Source: Paenibacillus oceani
GTDB taxonomy: Bacteria; Bacillota; Bacilli; Paenibacillales; NBRC-103111
Direction of reading: 5' to 3'
Assembly (NCBI RefSeq): GCF_014705615.1
Contig: NZ_JACXJA010000027.1
Span: 91,236-155,235, forward strand
Length of the DNA: 64,000 nt
Each line of letters opens with the position of its first letter. Positions within the stretch are counted from its first letter, which is position 1. A program made the translations under genes and the position numbers. A model generated the notes under the pieces. It was not told where the DNA came from and made no database searches. It saw only the letters and a list, made by a program, of their open reading frames with translations. Positions 55,664 through 63,888 of the stretch are shown here, one piece after another.

Positions 55664-55689
55664 TTAACCGGGGGAGGACAGGTTGAAAC
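55664..55689 (-). promoter_or_regulatory. Sigma-B-type promoter separated from its stress gene by the IS element
   Basis: On the reverse strand GTTTCA (55689-55684), 14 bases, GGTTAA (55669-55664), identical in both hexamers and in spacing to the rsbV promoter. Before the insertion it would have stood about 140 bases upstream of the YflT-like gene at 54347. Confidence 0.65.
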
Positions 55690-55817
55690 ATAAGGTTTCT
55701 AGCAGGAATGACTTATCACTGGGTGAAGCGCGGTCTGATGTGAAGTAACGAAAAAGACGCAATCAACGGCAAGCGACAGCGAATAAAAGGGGAGGTTCGG
55801 GCGAGAAAACGCGTCAT

Positions 55818-55842
55818 GTTTCATTCGGAGGGCAGCGGGTAA
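55818..55842 (+). promoter_or_regulatory. Sigma-B promoter of the DUF1328 gene
   Basis: GTTTCA (55818-55823), 13 bases, GGGTAA (55837-55842), 58 bases before the start codon. Confidence 0.75.
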
Positions 55843-55899
55843 TGAAATGTACCGGCAATACGTCGGACATCCATAATCCCAAAAGGACAGGTGATGCAT

Positions 55900-56064
55900 A
55901 TGTTAAGCTGGGCCGCTTTATTCCTCGTTATCGCAATTGTAGCCGCCATATTCGGATTCGGCGGCATCGTATCCGCAGCCGCTTCGATCGCGAAGGTGCT
56001 GTTCTTCATATTCCTGATCTTGTTCCTGATCTCGCTGTTTACCGGACGCCGAGGTTCGGCATAA
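55900..56064 (+). CDS. DUF1328 small membrane protein (YtjA-type)
   Basis: 54 aa: [54 protein letters not shown]. Two helices with the family's [20 protein letters not shown] pattern. AGGTG lies 6 bases upstream of ATG 55900; ATG 55894 in frame is an alternative. DUF1328 proteins are small membrane proteins often induced by stress, and this one has a sigma-B-type promoter. Confidence 0.88.
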   Translation: MLSWAALFLVIAIVAAIFGFGGIVSAAASIAKVLFFIFLILFLISLFTGRRGSA

Positions 56065-56340
56065 TTGCACAGCATCGGTACAGACGGCGCCTCCCCTGAA
56101 GCGGGAGCGCGGCATCAAGGCCCGCCCGGCGACAGCCGCCTGGCGGGTCTCCTTGGTTGTGCGGACGTAAGGTGCCGGCAGCCCGCAGGACTATGGGAGT
56201 GCGGTTTTATCCGACCCGGACGATGGAAATGGGCCGCTGCTCGGCTGCTAAAAGCTTCAATCTCCAGCTGTTCCCGTTGCCCCGCAAAATTTTCGGGCAG
56301 ATGAATATAAAGGTATAGATAATTACGAAAGTTTTTGCTA

Positions 56341-56354
56341 ATATAACGTTATAT
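56341..56354 (+). promoter_or_regulatory. 14-base AT palindrome in the LacI gene promoter zone
   Basis: ATATAACGTTATAT is a perfect palindrome, 8 bases upstream of the LacI-type operator. It could be a second regulator site. Function unknown. Confidence 0.4.
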
Positions 56355-56361
56355 CAATTAT

Positions 56362-56379
56362 TTTGTAATCGATTACAAA
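56362..56379 (+). promoter_or_regulatory. LacI-family operator 1 (autoregulation)
   Basis: TTTGTAATCGATTACAAA, a perfect 18-base palindrome with the central CG typical of LacI-family sites, 42 bases before the lacI-type start. The core TGTAATCGATTACA recurs at 57562 and, with one change, at 58572. Confidence 0.85.
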
Positions 56380-56421
56380 TCGGAAGTCAGCCGACTCCAG
56401 CTAAAGGAAAACGGTCCGCTC

Positions 56422-57411
56422 ATGAGCTCCATTAAAGAGGTTGCCAAGCAAGCCCACGTTTCAGTCGCGACGGTATCCAGAGTGCTGAACAACGATCCGG
56501 TCGTTAAGCCCGCCACGAAAAATAAAGTGCTGCAGGTTATCAAAGAAATGAACTACAAGCCGAACTTGCTTGCCAAAAATTTGCGAAAGCAGGCCAGCCG
56601 CACAGTCGTGATGGTGCTGCCCTCCATGTCCAATCCGTACTTCTCGGAGATCGCCAGGGGAGCGCAGGCCGCCGCCTACGACAAAGGCTACAACATCATT
56701 ATCGGAACGATCGAATCGAAGCGCTGGATACTGGACACTTACATCAATATGCTCAAGACGAATCTGGCGGAAGGAATCGTCTTCGTTTCGTCCAGCGTGA
56801 GCAAGGAACTGCTCGAGACGCTTGTGGATGAATACAGCGTCGTTCTGTGCACCGAATATTATCCGGGAATTAATGCGGCCTGCGTAGCGATCGATAACAA
56901 AAAAGCCGGTTATGAGGCAGCGAGGGAGCTGATCCGCCGCGGTCATACCCATATCGCTTATATTGCCGGAAGCAGTGCGTCGAGCTCCGTTGCCGCCCGG
57001 ATCGAAGGGTACAAGGAGGCGCTGAACGAAGCGGGCATCCCGTTTCGTCCCGAATTAATCGCCGGAGCGAAAAACAAATTCGAACATGTCAAAGAAATCG
57101 TAAACGGCATACTCGGCCAAGGAATGCAGATCGACGGCATCCTGACTCATTCGGACCTCCAGGCGTCCTATGTGCTGAAAGGGATTAAGGAAAAGTCGAT
57201 CGGCTTATCTGACGAGGTTGGCCTAGTCAGCTTCGACGGCACGTTCGTTGCGGAGATTACGAATCCAACCCTTACTTCGATCGTCCAACCCCTGTATGAT
57301 CTGGGTTACACGTCGGTCTGCAAACTTATCGAGAAGCTGCAGGGCGAATCGGGCGACGAAGAAGAGGGGCTTATCCTGCTGCCGCACCATTTGGAAGTGC
57401 GAGAAACATAA
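56422..57411 (+). CDS. LacI-family transcriptional regulator
   Basis: 329 aa. The helix-turn-helix SSIKEVAKQAHVSVATVSRVLNNDPVVKPATKNKVLQVIKEMNYKPN is textbook LacI, with the hinge LLAKNLRKQ. The periplasmic-binding-like core follows (VVMVLPSMSNPYFSEIARGAQAAAYDKGYNIIIG, IDGILTHSDLQASYVLKGI, VGLVSFDGTFVAEITNPTLTSIVQPLYDLG). AAAGGA lies upstream of the ATG. Three operators of one sequence stand before this gene, the 2H phosphoesterase gene and the solute-binding protein gene. The inducer is probably a sugar or oligosaccharide bound by the last. Confidence 0.95.
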   Translation: MSSIKEVAKQAHVSVATVSRVLNNDPVVKPATKNKVLQVIKEMNYKPNLLAKNLRKQASRTVVMVLPSMSNPYFSEIARGAQAAAYDKGYNIIIGTIESKRWILDTYINMLKTNLAEGIVFVSSSVSKELLETLVDEYSVVLCTEYYPGINAACVAIDNKKAGYEAARELIRRGHTHIAYIAGSSASSSVAARIEGYKEALNEAGIPFRPELIAGAKNKFEHVKEIVNGILGQGMQIDGILTHSDLQASYVLKGIKEKSIGLSDEVGLVSFDGTFVAEITNPTLTSIVQPLYDLGYTSVCKLIEKLQGESGDEEEGLILLPHHLEVRET

Positions 57412-57561
57412 GCCTCGCAGAGCCGCAGGCCCGGTCGTTGAAAGCGTTCGGCGAACCGGACGGACGGGCAGGCGGCCAAATCGGGGACGGATGCATTCGG
57501 CCGGAGATGTACCCGGCCCCGGACGAGGGCGGCAAAGTGGGACGCTTTTCTTTTAAAGATA

Positions 57562-57575
57562 TGTAATCGATTACA
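57562..57575 (+). promoter_or_regulatory. LacI-family operator 2
   Basis: TGTAATCGATTACA, identical to the core of operator 1, 73 bases before the 2H phosphoesterase gene. Confidence 0.85.
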
Positions 57576-57585
57576 AAAAGACAAA

Positions 57586-57601
57586 CAAGCATGCATGCTT
57601 G
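57586..57601 (+). promoter_or_regulatory. 16-base palindrome between operator 2 and the 2H gene
   Basis: CAAGCATGCATGCTTG is a perfect palindrome. It may be a second operator or a 5'-leader hairpin. No partner site was found. Confidence 0.4.
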
Positions 57602-57647
57602 CATCTATCTGCTGCACGATTCATTTGCAACCGGAAGGGGTTACCCA

Positions 57648-58475
57648 ATGACGATGATTGCCAATCCCAAAGTGAGCGGCTTTGTACCTGTGTGGGCGCC
57701 TTTCAAAGGCTTCTCCCTCTTGTTCGACAATCCGGGAGACAATTACTCCAAGGTAAACGGTTATCCGGAACTGGAGAAGATCGACTGCCGCGGCGGCAGT
57801 CCCGAGCTTGCTTTTTATCAGACGTTGTGGGACGTGAGCAGAGAAGCGGGCGAGCTCGCCTGCTCTTACTTGTTCTGTGCGCTGCCGCTTCATTCCTATC
57901 ACGTAACGGTGTGGGACGGCCTGAACGATTTCAATGTCCGCAGGCTGCCCGATCGGGCCCGGTTAGAAGCGGAGCAGTGGCTGAGAAGCTTGCCGGCCTC
58001 GTTCGATTCCCGAAATCCGCTTCTTACCGTTCCTGACGGCGAACCGATCGGCATCCGCATCGAACCGATCGAATTCGAATACGACTGCCTGGAGAAATGG
58101 AACAACTCCTCCATTGTAGCCAGACTAAAGCCAACGGACAGCCATGCGGAAGTTGTACTTAAGGGCATTGAGAAGGCGAGAGAACGATTGAATGGCGTGT
58201 TCGAACAGCGTTTCGGCTTTCCGACAGCGGTGCCGCAGTACCGGCCGCACGTCTCGATCGGATATTTGGCCAATAAACAGTTGGGTGAGAAGGCGGAGGA
58301 GGCTGTACAGCGATTACATACACAGCTTGCGCCGGCGATCAGCGGGAGGAGGCTTCGTTTCGCCACCATCGGAATGTACGGGATGAGCGATATGGAGACG
58401 TTTTTCAGGCGGGCGTGTTACGAAAAACGGTTGCAAACTTTTGCTTCCCGATCCGGCAGTAATGAATTAAGCTGA
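57648..58475 (+). CDS. 2H phosphoesterase / 2'-5' RNA ligase-like protein
   Basis: 275 aa. It has the two HxT/S motifs of the 2H superfamily: HVT (His85, in HSYHVTVWDGLND) and HVS (His201, in YRPHVSIGYLAN), spaced as in enzymes that open 2',3'- or 1''-2'' cyclic phosphates. ATG 57648 has GGAAGGGG upstream; the open frame reaches 57591 without a site. Cytoplasmic. It resembles DUF1868-type proteins from memory. Control by the sugar-type LacI regulator together with a solute-binding protein is unusual for this superfamily; the substrate is unknown. Confidence 0.8.
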   Translation: MTMIANPKVSGFVPVWAPFKGFSLLFDNPGDNYSKVNGYPELEKIDCRGGSPELAFYQTLWDVSREAGELACSYLFCALPLHSYHVTVWDGLNDFNVRRLPDRARLEAEQWLRSLPASFDSRNPLLTVPDGEPIGIRIEPIEFEYDCLEKWNNSSIVARLKPTDSHAEVVLKGIEKARERLNGVFEQRFGFPTAVPQYRPHVSIGYLANKQLGEKAEEAVQRLHTQLAPAISGRRLRFATIGMYGMSDMETFFRRACYEKRLQTFASRSGSNELS

Positions 58476-58571
58476 GGGGGTGAGGATGGCCGAACGGCGT
58501 AGTGCGAAGAGATCGATCGCTATTGCCGAATGGAGGAGCGTACAAACAGGAACGAACGGGTTTGTCTGAAA

Positions 58572-58585
58572 TGTAATCGATTACG
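58572..58585 (+). promoter_or_regulatory. LacI-family operator 3
   Basis: TGTAATCGATTACG, one base from operators 1 and 2, 32 bases before the solute-binding protein gene. Confidence 0.8.
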
Positions 58586-58616
58586 GAAATTTCCGATTGG
58601 AAGGGAGTCCTCGCAA

Positions 58617-59942
58617 ATGATCCATTCTAGAAAGGTAACGATTCGGATAAGTGCGGCATTGCGCTGCATCGTTCCCGCTGTGGCGTTCGCTGTGCTCGCC
58701 GCATGCTCGCAGTCCGCAGAACCGGTACCGGCCGCCAAGCTGGAAGAGAAAGCCCCGGACCCGGTAACGATCAAGATCGGGGTGAAGAAGAGCGGTTATT
58801 TGACGGATGAAGAATTTAAACGGTTTTTTGCCGATTCGGTCGGCAAGGCTTACCCGTGGATTACGGTCGAACGGGTCGATTACGACGACAAGCTCATTCC
58901 GGAGATGCTGGCATCGAACGGCGTGCCCGATATGATCGTAACGAATAACGTCAACGGAATTCCCGCGATCAGCGAGGCCAAGCTGCTAACTTCGCTTACG
59001 GAAGGGCTGAAGAAGCATTCGGTCGATCTGGCCCGGTTCGAGCCGCAGACGCTGGAAGCGATTCAAGCCGCCGCGCAGAGAGACGATCTCGTAGCGATTC
59101 CGTATACCAGAAGCTTCAGCGCCTTGTATTACAATAAAGACATTTTCGACAAATTCGCCGTGCCGTATCCAAAAGACGGAATGACGTGGCAGGAAGCGAC
59201 GGAGCTGGCGAAGCGGCTCACCCGCATGGACGGGACGACCCAATACCGCGGACTCGAGCCTAACGTTCCGGAACGGATGGCGATGCAGCTGTCCTTGCCG
59301 TTCGTTGACCCGAAGACGAACCGTGCCGTTATTAATAATGAGCTATGGAAAAAGGTGCTGCTTCAGGCGGCGGAAATCTACTCCATACCCGGAAACGGCA
59401 AGCATGCATGGAAAACGGCCGGCATCAACGCCTTCACCAAAGACCGGACGCTCGCCATGCTGGCCGATGTCAACATCATCACGACCGCCCGGCTGGGAGA
59501 ACTGACCGATCTCAATTGGGATTTTGCAGCCTACCCGGTATTCCCCGAAGCGCCGGGCAAAGGAATGGGAGCGGATCTGCACATTATGGTGCCGACGAGT
59601 ATAAGCAAATATCCGGACGAGGTGTTCAAAGTGATGACGACCGTCATCTCCGACGAAGTCCAGCTCGATATGGCGAAGCAAGGCAGGAACAGCACCATGA
59701 AAGACGAGAAATACAAGACGGCGTTCGGGCAAGATTTGCCGTTCCTGAAAGGCAAAAATATTGCAGCTGTGTTTAAGACGACAACCGCCGCTCCGTATAC
59801 GCCGTCCCTGCATGACACAAGCTCGATGACGTTGATCCAGGCGGAGCTCCGCAATATGTTCCAGAAGGGCAAGGACGTGAATTCGGCGCTGAGAGATGCG
59901 GAAGAGGCGATCAACAACAGCATCAAAGCGAAGGGACAATAA
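58617..59942 (+). CDS. Lipoprotein extracellular solute-binding protein
   Basis: 441 aa. A signal peptide ends in the lipobox VLAAC (Cys at about residue 30). The mature part has the family-1 binding-protein pattern: VTIKIGVKKSGYLTDEEFKRFF, GVPDMIVTNNVNGIP, IPYTRSFSALYYNKDIFDKFAVPYPKDGMTWQEATELAKRL and GADLHIMVPTSISKYPDEVFKVM. GAAGGGAG precedes ATG 58617. It is under operator 3 and followed 20 bases later by the beta-helix gene. There are no permease genes, so it needs a transporter encoded elsewhere. Confidence 0.9.
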   Translation: MIHSRKVTIRISAALRCIVPAVAFAVLAACSQSAEPVPAAKLEEKAPDPVTIKIGVKKSGYLTDEEFKRFFADSVGKAYPWITVERVDYDDKLIPEMLASNGVPDMIVTNNVNGIPAISEAKLLTSLTEGLKKHSVDLARFEPQTLEAIQAAAQRDDLVAIPYTRSFSALYYNKDIFDKFAVPYPKDGMTWQEATELAKRLTRMDGTTQYRGLEPNVPERMAMQLSLPFVDPKTNRAVINNELWKKVLLQAAEIYSIPGNGKHAWKTAGINAFTKDRTLAMLADVNIITTARLGELTDLNWDFAAYPVFPEAPGKGMGADLHIMVPTSISKYPDEVFKVMTTVISDEVQLDMAKQGRNSTMKDEKYKTAFGQDLPFLKGKNIAAVFKTTTAAPYTPSLHDTSSMTLIQAELRNMFQKGKDVNSALRDAEEAINNSIKAKGQ

Positions 59943-59962
59943 AACACCGGGAGGTGGGCGGG

Positions 59963-61810
59963 ATGTCGAACAATTCATACGACAATCCTTCGTCGGAGGC
60001 CAGATTCAACCGGAGAAAGCTGCTGCAGTCGCTCGGCGCAGCCGGCGCCGTTATGGCGGTTGGCTCCGTCGGAGCGGCAATCGCTCACGGCAAGTCTGCC
60101 GATTGGGAGCAATCGGGACGCGGGAACCTATCGGTTACGGAAAGCGTCTACCCTGGCCACTCTCATCCAGACCGGCACGGGACGGAGGGCTGGTACGATT
60201 TGAAGCGGCTGGGAGCGGTTGGAGACGGAGTGACGGACGATACGGGGGCGTTCGAACAAGCTTTGCTGCATATTAAGATGAGGGGCGGCGGAGTCGTTTA
60301 CGTGCCTCCCGGACAATATGTCATCACCCGGGTGCTTCGGTTGTACAGCCATACGACGATCAAAATGGAGGATGGGGCCGTACTGAAAAAGCTCGGAAAT
60401 CCCGACTCCAATCTGAAGCTGTTCGTGAACGGGGATATCGGCGATGCTGAATATGCAAGCGGCTACGGCGGCGATGGCAACATCACGGTCATCGGCGGGA
60501 CGATCGATCTGTGCGGGCATACGCATCCTCCGACCAACCCGTCACGAAACTTCCAGGCGTTCGGCATCGCCCACGCTGACGGCGTTCATATCGAGAGAGT
60601 CCGGTTTATTAATGGCCATAACGGGCATATCATCGAATTCAATTCGAGCCGCAATGTCAAGCTGCTTCACTGTCTGTTCCAGGATCAGGTGGTCGCTTCG
60701 ACCGGCCAATACGAGATGGTGCAGATCGATTTCGCCTCAGCCGAAGCGTTCCCCACATTCGGCGCGTTCGACGATACGCCTTGCTGCGACGTGCTGATTG
60801 AGGGCTGTACGTTCGTGAACGGACATAGAGGCGTCGGTACTCACGGCTCGAAATACGACAGTGCGGGCAAGCAAGTGTTTCACAGCAATATCCGTATCGT
60901 GAACAACTGCTTCAACCAGATCGCCGATATTGCGATCAAGCCGGAAAGCTACCGGAACGCCGTGGTTGCGGGCAATACGATCGAGAATACAGGAAGTGCG
61001 GGTATTGCGATCTACTCGTGCCGGAATACGATTATTGCCAACAATACCGTAAGCCATGCCGGCTTGCACGGCATTGCGATTTCCCGCAAGACGAGCAGCG
61101 TCTTCGACGAGCCTTCCGCCGACATCACGGTATGCGGCAATGTACTGAACAACATCGCGTTTTCGCCTTTTCGAATGATCGGGGGAGCGGGGATTGTGGT
61201 GGACGGTAATATCGGGTCGACCTCTAATCGCGAAGGGGCCTATATAACGAATACGGACGATCTTGTGCTGCGTAATAACGTCTTTCGGGGAGTCGGTCAG
61301 GCGCAACATGGGCAATATTACGGCATTCGTGCCGACAACTGCTCGAATGTAGAAATAGCCGGCAATTCGCTCAGTAACGCGGGCTATACGAATAATTACA
61401 AATACGCGATCTACATCCCCGCCGGCAGTACGGGTGTGAAGATCTCGGCCAATACGGCCGCCCCTGGGGTGTCCGGAACGATTCGCAGCGACTCGGTTGA
61501 CGCCGTCATCGCTATGGAGAGCGGCGAGCGTATGCTGACCGGGAGTCTGAATGTTTCCAGCGGAACGGTTGTGTTGAATGACGATATAACCAAATACAGA
61601 ACGCTGATCATCGCGACAGGCTCCGTATCCGGCGGCGGTTTGCGCCACGAAATCGCAAGAGGCTGGTATACGTCCGGCTTCCGGCCCGGGACGGACTTCC
61701 TGAATGTCGCCACCTCCGGCGGCAAGCTGGTCGCATCCATTGATACGAATACTCAGCTTACCGTCGTAAGCGCGAGCGATCCATTAAGGTACGTAATCGG
61801 TGTTTTGTAA
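59963..61810 (+). CDS. Tat-exported parallel beta-helix protein, pectate-lyase-3-like
   Basis: 615 aa. The N-terminus has a twin-arginine signal ([29 protein letters not shown]). Residues about 75-110 are the pectate-lyase-3 entry ([67 protein letters not shown]). A long right-handed beta-helix follows with [26 protein letters not shown] and [34 protein letters not shown]. The start is ATG 59963 after GGGAGG. It shares a transcript with the solute-binding protein and probably cuts or modifies an extracellular plant or bacterial glycan. The catalytic residues were not located. Confidence 0.85.
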   Translation: MSNNSYDNPSSEARFNRRKLLQSLGAAGAVMAVGSVGAAIAHGKSADWEQSGRGNLSVTESVYPGHSHPDRHGTEGWYDLKRLGAVGDGVTDDTGAFEQALLHIKMRGGGVVYVPPGQYVITRVLRLYSHTTIKMEDGAVLKKLGNPDSNLKLFVNGDIGDAEYASGYGGDGNITVIGGTIDLCGHTHPPTNPSRNFQAFGIAHADGVHIERVRFINGHNGHIIEFNSSRNVKLLHCLFQDQVVASTGQYEMVQIDFASAEAFPTFGAFDDTPCCDVLIEGCTFVNGHRGVGTHGSKYDSAGKQVFHSNIRIVNNCFNQIADIAIKPESYRNAVVAGNTIENTGSAGIAIYSCRNTIIANNTVSHAGLHGIAISRKTSSVFDEPSADITVCGNVLNNIAFSPFRMIGGAGIVVDGNIGSTSNREGAYITNTDDLVLRNNVFRGVGQAQHGQYYGIRADNCSNVEIAGNSLSNAGYTNNYKYAIYIPAGSTGVKISANTAAPGVSGTIRSDSVDAVIAMESGERMLTGSLNVSSGTVVLNDDITKYRTLIIATGSVSGGGLRHEIARGWYTSGFRPGTDFLNVATSGGKLVASIDTNTQLTVVSASDPLRYVIGVL

Positions 61811-61831
61811 CCGGGCAGCCGGTCCAGTATT

Positions 61832-61866
61832 CCCTCCATGCAGAATCAGGCGTGGAGGGTTTTTCA
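61832..61866 (+). terminator. Terminator of the beta-helix gene
   Basis: CCCTCCA (61832-61838) pairs with TGGAGGG (61853-61859), then TTTTTC. Confidence 0.85.
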
Positions 61867-61918
61867 CTTGGATGGACGGCATTCTTCCTACAAGAACGTG
61901 CTCGTGCAAAAATATCCG

Positions 61919-61947
61919 TTGCTTCTTTCATAATCGTATGGTATGAT
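61919..61947 (+). promoter_or_regulatory. Sigma-A promoter of guaB and gpsB
   Basis: TTGCTT (61919-61924), 17 bases, TATGAT (61942-61947) with an extended TGG in front of the -10. No purine riboswitch-like structure was seen in the 42-base leader. Confidence 0.65.
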
Positions 61948-61989
61948 TGCAAAAATTTATCGAGAACAAATAATGGAGGGCAGAGGAAA

Positions 61990-63489
61990 GTGGCTTATTA
62001 TTACACAGAACCATCGAGGACGTTTAGCGAATATTTGTTGCTGCCGAACTTGACGACAAAGGACTGTACGCCGGCCAATGTCAGCTTGAAGACGCCGATC
62101 GTAAAGTTTAAGAAGGGCGAGAAGCCCGACGTTTCTTTGAACATTCCGTTCTCATCTGCGGTTATGCAGGCGGTATCCGACCATGGTATGGCGGTCGCTT
62201 TGGCGCGGTGCGGCGGAATTTCGTTTATTTTCGGTTCTCAATCGGTGCAAGACCAGGCGGAGATGGTTCGTAAGGTAAAAGGCTATAAGGCCGGATTTGT
62301 CGTGAGCCGCTCCAATTTAACTCCTGACCATACTTTAAAAGACGTGCTGCAGTTAAAAGAGAAGACCGGGCACTCGACCGTCGCCATTACGGACAACGGT
62401 TCGCCGACCGGCAAGCTGCTCGGGATCGTAACGAGCCGGGATTACCGGGTCAGCCGGGATGCGCAGGATAAGCGGGTAGCCGATTTTATGACGCCGTTCT
62501 CTTCGCTTATTTATGGAAAGTCCGGGATTACGCTGTCGGAAGCGAACGATCTGATCTGGGAGCATAAGCTGAACTGTCTGCCGATCGTGGACGGCCATCA
62601 AAACCTCGAATACCTCGTTTTCCGCAAAGACTACGACGCGCATAAGGAAAATCCGCTGGAGCTGCTCGATTCGAACAAAAGCTACATCGTTGGAGCCGGC
62701 ATTAATACGAAGGATTACGAGGAAAGAGTCCCTGCTCTGGTGGAAGCTGGAGTCGACGTGCTCGTCATTGACTCGTCGGACGGTTATTCCGAATGGCAGC
62801 GCGAGACGATCCAGTACGTGAAAGCGAACTTTAACGCCAAGATCGGAGCGGGTAACGTCGTGGACCGCGAAGGCTTCCTGTATCTGGTCGAAGCGGGAGC
62901 GGACTTCGTCAAGGTCGGAATCGGCGGCGGTTCGATCTGCATAACTCGTGAGGCGAAAGGGATCGGCCGCGGCCAGGCATCCGCTCTCATTGAAGTTGCG
63001 CAAGCCCGGGACGAATACTACCGGGAAACGGGCATCTATGTTCCGATCTGTTCGGACGGCGGCATTGTGCACGATTATCATATTACACTGGCGCTGGCTA
63101 TGGGCGCGGATTTCGTTATGATGGGCCGTTACTTTGCCCGCTTCGACGAGAGCCCGACCCGCAAGCTGCGTGTCGGCAATAACTTCGTTAAGGAGTTCTG
63201 GGGCGAAGGCTCGAACCGTGCGCGCAACTGGCAGCGGTACGACACGGGCGGCAAGCAGGGCCTGTTGTTCGAGGAGGGTGTCGACTCGTACGTGCCGTAC
63301 GCGGGCAGTCTGCAGGAAAACCTCGATAAGACGATCGGCAAAATCAAATCGACGATGTGCAACTGCGGTTCACTCTCCATTGAAGAGCTGCAGCAGAAGG
63401 CGAGAATTACACTCGTATCCGCAACCAGCATCGTTGAGGGCGGCGCTCATGACGTCATCCTGAAGGAAAGCAGCCTGTCCGAAGAATAA
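61990..63489 (+). CDS. guaB: IMP dehydrogenase, protist (Tritrichomonas)-like class
   Basis: 499 aa. It oxidises IMP to XMP, the committed step of GMP synthesis. Catalytic Cys317 is in [22 protein letters not shown], and the flap dyad Arg416-Tyr417 in [12 protein letters not shown]. Two CBS domains (residues about 95-210: [46 protein letters not shown]) are inserted in the barrel. The loop [49 protein letters not shown] and the end [15 protein letters not shown] look like the enzyme of Tritrichomonas foetus, with numbering two residues apart, and unlike the standard bacterial GPGSICTTR form. GTG start with GGAGGG upstream. An ordinary guaB may exist elsewhere. Confidence 0.93.
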   Translation: MAYYYTEPSRTFSEYLLLPNLTTKDCTPANVSLKTPIVKFKKGEKPDVSLNIPFSSAVMQAVSDHGMAVALARCGGISFIFGSQSVQDQAEMVRKVKGYKAGFVVSRSNLTPDHTLKDVLQLKEKTGHSTVAITDNGSPTGKLLGIVTSRDYRVSRDAQDKRVADFMTPFSSLIYGKSGITLSEANDLIWEHKLNCLPIVDGHQNLEYLVFRKDYDAHKENPLELLDSNKSYIVGAGINTKDYEERVPALVEAGVDVLVIDSSDGYSEWQRETIQYVKANFNAKIGAGNVVDREGFLYLVEAGADFVKVGIGGGSICITREAKGIGRGQASALIEVAQARDEYYRETGIYVPICSDGGIVHDYHITLALAMGADFVMMGRYFARFDESPTRKLRVGNNFVKEFWGEGSNRARNWQRYDTGGKQGLLFEEGVDSYVPYAGSLQENLDKTIGKIKSTMCNCGSLSIEELQQKARITLVSATSIVEGGAHDVILKESSLSEE

Positions 63490-63504
63490 GGAGGCGCTGA
63501 GCAG

Positions 63505-63834
63505 ATGTCCGAGCGGAATGCATCGCATTTGAGCAAATACAAGCTGTCTTTAAGCCCGCTGGATATATACAATCACGAGTTCGATAAGCAACTGCGGGGT
63601 TATAACGAGGATCAAGTGAACGAATATCTGGATATCATCATCAAAGATTACGAACGCTTTGTGGTGATCCTGAAGGAGCTCGAAGGCAAGATCGAGACTC
63701 TGGAGGCCCAGGTTCAGGAGCGGCACGTGGAAAGCCGGATCGAACCGGAGGACCCGCTTAGCCAGATGCAGCGCCGGCTGGGTGATCTGGAGCTTCAGGT
63801 GTTCGGGGAAAGACGGGACGGCAAGAAGTGGTGA
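63505..63834 (+). CDS. gpsB: GpsB/DivIVA-type cell-division protein
   Basis: 109 aa. It has the DivIVA-family membrane-binding start (KYKLSLSPLDIYNHEFDKQLRGYNEDQVNEYLDIIIKDYERF), then a coiled coil (ILKELEGKIETLEAQVQER) and a short C-terminal helix (SQMQRRLGDLELQVFG) where GpsB trimerises. Its short length separates it from full DivIVA. It coordinates penicillin-binding proteins between septum and side wall. AAGGAGGCG precedes the ATG, 15 bases after guaB, so they are probably co-transcribed. Confidence 0.93.
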   Translation: MSERNASHLSKYKLSLSPLDIYNHEFDKQLRGYNEDQVNEYLDIIIKDYERFVVILKELEGKIETLEAQVQERHVESRIEPEDPLSQMQRRLGDLELQVFGERRDGKKW

Positions 63835-63857
63835 AGCAGATATAGCGTTATACCGGA

Positions 63858-63888
63858 AGAGAGTCTGCCTGAGGGCGGCTCTCTTTTT
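63858..63888 (+). terminator. Terminator of gpsB
   Basis: An AGAGAG...GCC arm (63858-63869) pairs with GGC...CTCTCT (63874-63884), then TTTT. Confidence 0.8.

Larger units (their letters stand above)
56065..56421. other. Gap between DUF1328 and the LacI-type gene
   Basis: An inverted repeat near 56123-56153 (GCCCGCC/GGCGGGT) without T-run may end the DUF1328 transcript. 56341-56379 holds two palindromes described separately. The rest shows nothing. Confidence 0.45.

Noticed and set aside
61866..61989. Purine riboswitch before guaB
   Set aside because: Only 42 bases separate the -10 from the start codon, too short for an aptamer, and no conserved loop sequences are present.
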